11,304 nt of DNA from Acidobacteriota bacterium. Its GTDB lineage: Bacteria > Acidobacteriota > Thermoanaerobaculia > Thermoanaerobaculales > Thermoanaerobaculaceae. Shown here piece after piece: positions 6,025 to 11,304 of this stretch (within the stretch, counting starts at the first letter, position 1; each line of letters opens with the position of its first letter). The stretch covers positions 1 to 11,304 of the forward strand of contig DAIDOU010000329.1 in assembly GCA_027458945.1 (NCBI GenBank). Direction: 5' to 3'. Position numbers and translations under genes: made by a program. Under the pieces are notes generated by a model that worked only from the letters and a program-made list of their open reading frames with translations, ran no database searches and was not told where the DNA came from.

Positions 6025-7701
6025 TCAGCGCGCCGGGGCGGCGGGCGCCGGCCTGAGCCGGGCGAACTCGTCGCCGGGGAGCCACGCCGGCATCCCGTCG
6101 GCCTGCGCCACGGCGAGGCCGGCGAGGAACCCGAGCTGGGTGTCCTCGATCATCCCGTCGAAGTTCCAGCTCTCGGAGAACTCGTCGCTCGGCTGGTGGT
6201 AGTGCGCCTTCAGCCACGCCTCGGCGACGTCCTTCCCCCATCCCGGCGGGCGCCCGAGGTAGTCGAGGCCGCCCTTGAAGTAGAGGCCCGGCACGCCGAC
6301 GCGAGCGAAGCTGAACTGATCCGAGCGGTAATAGGCGCCGCGGTCGGGGAACGGCTCGTCGGTGACGACTCGCCCCTGCCGCGCGGCGAACGCCTCGAGG
6401 ACACCGTCGAGCGTCGACTTCCCCATCCCCACGAGCGCGACGTCATGCGTCTTGCCGAAGATGTTCCCCGCGTCGAAGTTGATGTCGGCGGCGATCTTGG
6501 CCGCCGGGAACGTGGGGTGCGCGGCGTAGTAGGCGGAGCCGAGCAGCCCCGACTCCTCGCCGGTCACGACCGCGAACAGCAACGAGCGCCGTGGCCGCTG
6601 TGGCAGCGCCATCGCCGCCTTCGCGATCGCCAGCACCTGCGCCACTCCGGTCGCGTTGTCGACGGCGCCGTTGTAGATCGTGTCCCCGCGCGCGTCGGGC
6701 TTGCCGACACCGAGGTGGTCGAAGTGGGCCGAGAAGACCACGACCTCGTCCTTCAGCGCCGGGTCGCTTCCCGGGATCAGGCCGAGCACGTTGCCGGTCT
6801 CGCCGCGGCTCAACGTGCTCGTCAGCGCGATCGAGGTTCGGATGCCGAGGTCCACCGGCTTGAAGTCGCGGCTGCGCGCCTGCGCCTCCAGGCGGTCGAG
6901 GTCGAACCCCGCGGCCGCGAGAAGCTTCCTCGTCGCTGCCTCGGTCGTCCACGCGCGTACCTGCAGCCGCGGCTCGTCGCCGGCCGGCAGCTCGAACTGC
7001 TCGCCGGTCCACGAGCTCTGCACGACCGGCCAGCCGTACCCCGCCGACGGCGTCGTGTGGATGATGATCGCTCCGACGGCCCCCGCCCGCGCCGCGCTCT
7101 CGTACTTGTACGACCAGCGCCCGTAGTACAGCCGCCGCGCGCCCGCGAACAGGTTCGGGTCCCAATCGGGGTCGTTGTTCATGATCAGGAGGACCTTGCC
7201 GTTCAGGTCCGCCCCCTTGAAGTCGTCCCAGCCGTACTCCGGCGCCTGGATGCCGTAGCCGACGAACACGAGCGGCGCGTCGTTGATCGCCGCGGTCGGC
7301 GCCTGCACGCCCGAGGCCGCGATGAACTCGGTCCAGTACGTCAGGCCGACCTCGTGACCGCCGGCGCGGAACGTCCACACCTCCGGCGCTTTGGTGTCGA
7401 TTCCGACGAGCGGAAACCGCTGCTCCCAGCTGCCGCCCGGCCCGCCCGGCTGCACTCCGAGCGACTCCATCGCGCTCGCCACGTACAGGCGGGAGAGCGC
7501 ATCGCCACGGTGCGACGGCGCCCGGCCCTCGAGCAGGTCGTCCGCGAGGAACCGGACCGGGCCCGCGAGCGTGGCGCGGTCGATCCGCTTCGCCGCCTGC
7601 TCGGCCCCCGGCGGCAGGACCACGGCCGGCGGTGCCGCCAACGCGAGGCTCGCGGCCGTCGCGGCCGCCACGATCATTGCCCAACGAGCAAGATTCCGCA
7701 T
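6025..7701 (-). CDS. Exported M28-family zinc peptidase with PA-like insert
   Basis: A 558-residue protein. Residues 1-23 are a signal peptide (MRNLARW, Ala-rich core, ending LALAA|PP). Residues 40-130 are the first part of the peptidase region (FLADDLLEGRAPSHRG is typical of this subgroup). About residues 140-230 resemble a protease-associated (PA) domain (LVFVGYGI, NGKVLLIMNNDP, AGAVGAIIIH). The catalytic part has the co-catalytic zinc set: H326 in SAHFDHLG, D348 in GAVDNATG, E382/E383 in GEESGLLGS, D410 in INFD and H502 in YHQPSDE, so it should be active. The family removes N-terminal amino acids or cleaves small peptides in the periplasm or outside the cell. An in-frame TTG at 7734 would add 11 residues before the signal peptide, so I use ATG 7701, although its G-rich ribosome site is weak. 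Confidence 0.9.
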   Translation of the reverse strand: MRNLARWAMIVAAATAASLALAAPPAVVLPPGAEQAAKRIDRATLAGPVRFLADDLLEGRAPSHRGDALSRLYVASAMESLGVQPGGPGGSWEQRFPLVGIDTKAPEVWTFRAGGHEVGLTYWTEFIAASGVQAPTAAINDAPLVFVGYGIQAPEYGWDDFKGADLNGKVLLIMNNDPDWDPNLFAGARRLYYGRWSYKYESAARAGAVGAIIIHTTPSAGYGWPVVQSSWTGEQFELPAGDEPRLQVRAWTTEAATRKLLAAAGFDLDRLEAQARSRDFKPVDLGIRTSIALTSTLSRGETGNVLGLIPGSDPALKDEVVVFSAHFDHLGVGKPDARGDTIYNGAVDNATGVAQVLAIAKAAMALPQRPRRSLLFAVVTGEESGLLGSAYYAAHPTFPAAKIAADINFDAGNIFGKTHDVALVGMGKSTLDGVLEAFAARQGRVVTDEPFPDRGAYYRSDQFSFARVGVPGLYFKGGLDYLGRPPGWGKDVAEAWLKAHYHQPSDEFSESWNFDGMIEDTQLGFLAGLAVAQADGMPAWLPGDEFARLRPAPAAPAR

Positions 7702-7737
7702 CCCATACCCCCAAACGTCGCGATACGGTAGCAAATC

Positions 7738-7769
7738 TTGACGACGGCCGCGGCGGGCCGCTGTATCCT
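7738..7769 (+). promoter_or_regulatory. Weak candidate promoter for the diguanylate cyclase
   Basis: TTGACG (7738-7743) and TATCCT (7764-7769) lie in the 98-base divergent region between the peptidase and the cyclase. The match to sigma-70-like boxes is fair, but the 20-base spacer is longer than the usual 16-18, so this is only a candidate. Confidence 0.25.
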
Positions 7770-7799
7770 CGCGGCGGGGAAAGGGGCGAGCGAAGCGGC

Positions 7800-9650
7800 G
7801 TGAGGGTGGTCCCCACCGTGATCGTGCCCGCGTGCCTGCTGGCGCTGACCGCGCTTGCGGCGCGCGAGTCGGGCCGCCTGCCGGAGGAGGCGGCCGCGTT
7901 CCTACGCCTGTACCCCTGGCTCGTCGCGACGGCGGGCGTGCTCCTCGGCCTCTGGTTCCGCCGCGGCCGCGTCGTGCTCGCTCTCGTCGCGCTCTCGCTC
8001 GCCGGTCTCGCGCTCGCCCGGTTCGCTCCGGGCGCTGCCGGGATCGAGGTGGGGCGCTACGCGCTCAACTCCGTGGCGCTGCTGCTGCCGCTCGACCTCG
8101 CCTGGTTCGCCCTCGCGCGCGAGCGCGGCACGCTCACGCCGTCCGGGCTCACGCGCCTGGGGCTCCTCGCCGTGCAGCCCGCGGCCGCGGCGTTCCTCTG
8201 GATGTCGTACCACCCCGGCGTGGTGGCGTGGCTGGAGAGCCGCTTCCTGCCGGGCCGCGCGTCGCCGGAGGGCGCGGTCGCGCACCCGGCGCTGGTGGCG
8301 TACGCCGCGGCGCTGGTGACCGTCGGCCTCGCCTGGGCGGTGCGGCGCACGACGCTCGACGCCTCCTTCGCCTGGGCGCTGATCGCGTCGTTCCTCGGGC
8401 TCGTGGTCGCCGGCGCCGCCATCCCGTACCTGGCGACGGCCGGCCTCATCCTCGTGGTGGCGCTGCTGGAGACGACGCTGTCGATGGCGTTCCGGGACGG
8501 GCTCACGTCGCTGCCGAGCCGGCGCGCGTTCGACGAGGCGGTCGCGTTCCTACGACTGTACCCCTGGCTCGTCGCGACGGCGGGCGTGCTCCTCGGCCTC
8601 TGGTTCCGCCGCGGCCGCGTCGTCCTCGCTCTCGTCGCGCTCTCGCTCGCCGGTCTCGCGCTCGCCCGGTTCGCTCCGGGCGCCGCCGGGATCGAGGTGG
8701 GGCGCTACGCGCTCAACGCCGTGGCGCTGCTGCTGCCGCTCGACCTCGCCTGGTTCGCCCTCGCGCGCGAGCGCGGCACGCTCACGTCGTCCGGGCTCAC
8801 ACGCCTGGGGCTGCTCGCCGTGCAGCCCGCGGCCGCGGCGTTCCTCTGGATGTCGTACCACCCCGGCGTGGTGGCGTCGCTGGAGAGCCGCTTCCTGCCG
8901 GGCCGCGCGTCGCCCGAGGGCGCGGTCGCGCACCCGGCGCTGGTGGCGTACGCCGCGGCGCTGGTGACGGTCGGCCTCGCCTGGGCGGTGCGGCGCACGA
9001 CGCTCGACGCCTCCTTCGCCTGGGCGTTGATCGCGTCGTTCCTCGGGCTCGTGGTCGCCGGCGCCGCCACCCTGTACCTGGCGACGGCCGGCCTCATCCT
9101 CGTGGTGGCGCTGCTGGAGACGACGCTGTCGATGGCGTTCCGCGACGGGCTCACCTCGCTGCCGAGCCGGCGCGCGTTCGATGAGACGGTCGCCCAGCTC
9201 TCCGGGCGATTCGCGATCGCCATGGTGGACATCGACCACTTCAAGGCGGTCAACGACCAGCACGGGCACGACGTCGGCGATCAGGTGCTGCGCATGGTCG
9301 CCGCGCGCCTGACCGCCGTCCGCGGGGGCGCGCGCGCCTTCCGCGTCGGCGGCGAGGAGTTCGCCATCCTCTTCCCCAAGCGGCGAGCCAAGGAGGTCAA
9401 GGCCGAGCTCGAGTCGTTGCGCGCCGCGGTCGCCGCGAGCGGCTTCGTGCTGCGTGGGCCCGACCGCCCGGCCCGCAAGCCCAAGCGCGCCTCGGCGAAA
9501 CCGACATCGGGCGTCACCGTCGCGGTCACCGTCAGCATCGGCGTCGCCGAGCGGGGGACACGGCTCACCTCGCCCGAGGAGGTCGTCAAGGCGGCCGACG
9601 ACGCCCTCTACCGCGCCAAGCGCGCCGGCCGCGACCGCGTGGTCGGCTGA
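7800..9650 (+). CDS. Membrane diguanylate cyclase (GGDEF) with tandemly duplicated sensor region
   Basis: About 616 residues. Residues 3-21 form one hydrophobic helix, then a seven-helix membrane block (residues 33-230) runs into the first GGDEF motif RDGLTSLPSRRAFDE (stub 231-248). The same block then repeats (249-446) and continues into a full GGDEF domain (447-616). That domain has the DxLTxLxxRR start, VDIDHFKAVND (metal and substrate binding) and the active-site GGEEF at 517-521, so it should make cyclic di-GMP from two GTP. The I-site RxxD is degenerate: R508 is present but the Asp position is A511. A basic insert (DRPARKPKRASAKP) precedes the final strands and SIGVAER. No ATG is available near the N-terminus; GTG 7800 is my choice, with GTG 7806 or 7818 possible, and ribosome sites are weak. 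The gene is divergent from the peptidase. The ligand sensed is unknown. Confidence 0.9.
   Translation: MRVVPTVIVPACLLALTALAARESGRLPEEAAAFLRLYPWLVATAGVLLGLWFRRGRVVLALVALSLAGLALARFAPGAAGIEVGRYALNSVALLLPLDLAWFALARERGTLTPSGLTRLGLLAVQPAAAAFLWMSYHPGVVAWLESRFLPGRASPEGAVAHPALVAYAAALVTVGLAWAVRRTTLDASFAWALIASFLGLVVAGAAIPYLATAGLILVVALLETTLSMAFRDGLTSLPSRRAFDEAVAFLRLYPWLVATAGVLLGLWFRRGRVVLALVALSLAGLALARFAPGAAGIEVGRYALNAVALLLPLDLAWFALARERGTLTSSGLTRLGLLAVQPAAAAFLWMSYHPGVVASLESRFLPGRASPEGAVAHPALVAYAAALVTVGLAWAVRRTTLDASFAWALIASFLGLVVAGAATLYLATAGLILVVALLETTLSMAFRDGLTSLPSRRAFDETVAQLSGRFAIAMVDIDHFKAVNDQHGHDVGDQVLRMVAARLTAVRGGARAFRVGGEEFAILFPKRRAKEVKAELESLRAAVAASGFVLRGPDRPARKPKRASAKPTSGVTVAVTVSIGVAERGTRLTSPEEVVKAADDALYRAKRAGRDRVVG
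7896..8543 (+). repeat. Copy 1 of a 648-bp in-frame tandem duplication
   Basis: It encodes residues 33-248: the seven-helix membrane block and the first 18 residues of a GGDEF domain. It ends GACGAGGCGGTC and is followed directly by GCGTTCCTACG, which starts copy 2. By eye I count 17 mismatches against copy 2 over 648 bases, about 97% identity, six of which change an amino acid. Confidence 0.92.
8544..9191 (+). repeat. Copy 2 of the 648-bp in-frame tandem duplication
   Basis: It encodes residues 249-464, then runs on without a break into the complete catalytic domain. Relative to copy 1 the amino acid changes are S to A, P to S, W to S, I to T, P to L and A to T; the remaining mismatches are silent. 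The bases flanking the junction share GAGGCGG(C/T)CGCGTTC, which suggests recombination at a short homology. Confidence 0.92.
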
Positions 9651-9684
9651 GCGCCGGCCGGGATGCTACCCTTGCCTGCGGGAC

Positions 9685-9737
9685 CGGCGGGTCGCCGCCG
9701 TGCCGTGTGGTCACCCTCCCCGGGGCCGATACCGGGG
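9685..9737 (+). other. Leader region of the ribonuclease gene with two small hairpins
   Basis: Within the 105-base gap before the ribonuclease are two 6-bp stems: CGGCGG/CCGCCG (9685-9700, four-base loop) and CCCCGG/CCGGGG (9718-9737, eight-base loop). The first could be a weak terminator for the cyclase. The second lies 9 bases before the ribosome binding site and could fold in the mRNA leader. A TACCCT box at 9667-9672 might be a -10 element, but no good -35 was found. Confidence 0.3.
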
Positions 9738-9746
9738 TCACGGATT

Positions 9747-9750
9747 GGAG
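9747..9750 (+). promoter_or_regulatory. Ribosome binding site that supports the GTG start of the ribonuclease
   Basis: GGAG, 5 bases before GTG 9756. With this start the protein opens V-S-R-K-M-L-I-N-A-Q, matching the usual M-K-R-M-L-I-N-A-x-Q opening of RNase E/G. The ATG four codons later would cut into that conserved segment. Confidence 0.65.
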
Positions 9751-9755
9751 CGTAC

Positions 9756-11304
9756 GTGAGCCGCAAGATGCTGATCAACGCGCAGCGCGCCGAAGAGGTG
9801 CGCGTCGCGATCGTGAACAAGGACACCCTCGACACCTACCAGATCGCCGTCGCCGAGGCCGGCCTGTGCCGCGGCAACGTGTACCGCGGCGTGGTCGGCA
9901 ACGTGAACCCCGCCCTCAACGCGGCGTTCGTGCAGTTCGGCGCCGAGCGCGACGGCATGCTCCCCTCCCACGACGTGGTGCCGCAGGCGTACCACCACCC
10001 GGCGCCGGGGGGCGACGCGGCGCCGCGCATCGACCGCATCGTCGAGCGCGGCCGCAGCGTGCTCGTCCAGGTCACCAAGGACCCGATGGGCAGCAAGGGG
10101 GCGGCGCTCACCACCAACCTGAGCTTCGCCGGCCGCTACCTCGTGCTGACGCCGTTCGACGACACCCGCGGCATCTCGCGCAAGGTCGAGGACGAGGAGA
10201 CCCGCGCCGCGATGCGCGAGCAGGCCGACAAGCTCGAGGTGCCGGCGGGGTGCGGCATCATCCTGCGCACCAACGCCCTCGGCCAGACCAAGACCACGCT
10301 CAAGGCCGACCTCGCGGCGCTGCTGCGGCTGTGGAAGCGGGTGCAGGCGGAGATGGGCAAGGGCAAGGGCCCGCGCCTGCTCTACTCCGACCAGGACCTG
10401 ATCGTCCAGGCGCTGCGCGACCTGCTCGACAGCTCGATCGACGAGGTGTTGGTCGACGACGACGCGGTATTCGAGAAGGCGCAAGCGTACATGCACGCCT
10501 CGATGCCGCGCTCCAAAACGAGCCTGGTGCGCTACGCGGAGCGCATGCCGCTGTTCTCCCGCTTCAACCTCGAGCCGCAGATCGAGCGCATCTACAGCCG
10601 CACCGTGGTGCTCCCCGGCGGCGGCTCGATCGTGATCGACCCGACCGAGGCGCTCACCGCGATCGACGTCAACTCGGGGCGCGCCTCGCGCGGCACCTCG
10701 CAGGAGGAGAGCATCCTCGCCGTGAACCTCGAGGCCGCTCGCGAGGTCGCCAGGCAGCTGCGCCTGCGCGACATCGGCGGTCTCGTGGTGGTCGACTTCA
10801 TCGACATGCGCGCGCGCAAGAACCAGCACGCGGTCGAGAAGGCGATGCGCGACGCGATGAAGGCGGACAAGGCGCGCGCGACCGTCGGCCGCATCAGCCC
10901 CAACGGCCTGCTCGAGATCAACCGGCAGCGCGTCAAGCAGGCGCTGGCGCTGCGCACGCATCGCCCCTGCCCGACCTGCGCCGGCACCGGCACCATCCCG
11001 TCCCCCGAGTTCCTCGGCCTCAATCTGCTGCGGCGCATCGAGGCGCGCGCCGCCGACGGCCGTCTCAAAGCGGTGCGTGTCGGGCTTCACCCCGAGCTCG
11101 CCGACGCGCTCCAGAACGGGCGCCGGCAGGAGATCGCCGCCCTCGAACGCGAGTTCGACATCCGCGTCGAGATCAACGCGACGACCAGCTTCCACCGTTC
11201 CGAGGAGAAGCTCGAGTGGGTCGCCCGCGAGGCCGGCCAGGCGGCGCCGACGCCGCCGCCGGTCAGCGTGACCGACCTCGCCGCCGGCGGCGCCGCACCC
11301 GAAC
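9756..11304 (+). CDS. rne/rng: Rne/Rng-family ribonuclease (RNase E/G), 3' end outside window
   Basis: 516 codons are visible with no stop. The opening KMLINAQ and the S1 domain (about residues 35-125, with GNVYRGVVGNVNPALNAAFVQFG and DGMLPSHDV) are followed by the RNase H-like and 5'-sensor regions (GIILRTNALG, SKTSLVRY). The catalytic core then shows D304 in AIDVNSG and D347 in VVDFIDM, and the zinc-link cysteines C405 and C408 in CPTCAGTG. By position these equal the E. coli RNase E residues D303, D346, C404 and C407, so the enzyme should be an active endonuclease for rRNA processing and mRNA decay. The last visible residues turn Pro/Ala-rich after a complete catalytic region. Whether a long RNase E-type tail follows or the protein ends as an RNase G cannot be seen. 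The start is GTG with GGAG upstream. Confidence 0.93.
   Translation, partial: MSRKMLINAQRAEEVRVAIVNKDTLDTYQIAVAEAGLCRGNVYRGVVGNVNPALNAAFVQFGAERDGMLPSHDVVPQAYHHPAPGGDAAPRIDRIVERGRSVLVQVTKDPMGSKGAALTTNLSFAGRYLVLTPFDDTRGISRKVEDEETRAAMREQADKLEVPAGCGIILRTNALGQTKTTLKADLAALLRLWKRVQAEMGKGKGPRLLYSDQDLIVQALRDLLDSSIDEVLVDDDAVFEKAQAYMHASMPRSKTSLVRYAERMPLFSRFNLEPQIERIYSRTVVLPGGGSIVIDPTEALTAIDVNSGRASRGTSQEESILAVNLEAAREVARQLRLRDIGGLVVVDFIDMRARKNQHAVEKAMRDAMKADKARATVGRISPNGLLEINRQRVKQALALRTHRPCPTCAGTGTIPSPEFLGLNLLRRIEARAADGRLKAVRVGLHPELADALQNGRRQEIAALEREFDIRVEINATTSFHRSEEKLEWVAREAGQAAPTPPPVSVTDLAAGGAAPE

Noticed and set aside
5980..7731. A 583-codon open frame on the plus strand
   Set aside because: It is antisense to the M28 peptidase, which has a signal peptide and a full zinc-ligand set. 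The plus-strand product shows no recognisable domain.
7632..7799. An N-terminal extension of the diguanylate cyclase to the GTG at 7632
   Set aside because: It would overlap the start of the divergent peptidase gene by 70 bases and adds an Arg/Pro-rich stretch unlike anything in the family. A start near 7800, just before the first hydrophobic helix, is more likely.
7896..9191. The tandem repeat as a transposon or phage-type element
   Set aside because: The repeat is coding, in frame and ends inside a domain. There are no terminal inverted repeats, no transposase and no target-site duplication, so an internal gene duplication explains it better.
9738..11195. A 485-codon open frame on the minus strand
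   Set aside because: It lies fully opposite the RNase E/G gene, which has every catalytic motif in frame. The minus-strand product is rich in His, Arg, Val and Asp with no fold-like pattern, as expected for the complement of high-GC coding sequence.

Overview
This window is about 11.3 kb of very GC-rich DNA from a Gram-negative bacterium. The Gram-negative call rests on a TonB-dependent outer-membrane receptor and several proteins with Sec-type signal peptides. The mix of an exported M28 peptidase, an exported amidohydrolase, a TonB receptor and an RNase E/G would fit Acidobacteriota or a similar high-GC phylum, but that placement is an inference. No rRNA, tRNA, CRISPR array, insertion sequence, integrase or phage gene was seen. 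Every gap between genes is under 200 bases, so no long empty stretch needs explaining.

Layout, left to right. Positions 1-417 (+) hold the C-terminal end of threonine synthase, cut by the window edge. It converges on a block of minus-strand genes that is read from right to left. These are an M28 zinc peptidase with a PA-like insert (7701 to 6025), a 793-residue TonB-dependent receptor with a glutamine-rich linker (5855 to 3474), an exported amidohydrolase of the MTA/SAH-deaminase type (3376 to 1973), a YbjQ-type protein (1925 to 1596), an exported NTF2/SnoaL-like protein (1558 to 1043) and an exported small beta-barrel-like protein (1035 to 454). The last four are separated by 47, 37 and 7 bases and look like one transcription unit. 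Strong GC hairpins lie after the peptidase and after the receptor, so these two are probably separate units, or are joined by partial read-through.

Divergent from the peptidase, on the + strand, is a membrane diguanylate cyclase (7800-9650), followed by the start of a Rne/Rng-family ribonuclease (9756 to the window edge), which has all its catalytic and zinc-link residues.

The most unusual object is the diguanylate cyclase. Its whole seven-helix membrane sensor region, plus the first 18 residues of the GGDEF domain, is duplicated in tandem. The repeat unit is 648 bp (216 codons) and I count 17 mismatches between the copies. The duplication stays in frame, leaves an amputated GGDEF stub in the middle of the protein, and by my helix count creates a topology conflict for the second copy. 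The rest of the window is a plausible uptake-and-processing neighbourhood (receptor, periplasmic amidohydrolase, exported peptidase and small accessory proteins) next to housekeeping genes. The substrate cannot be read from the sequence.
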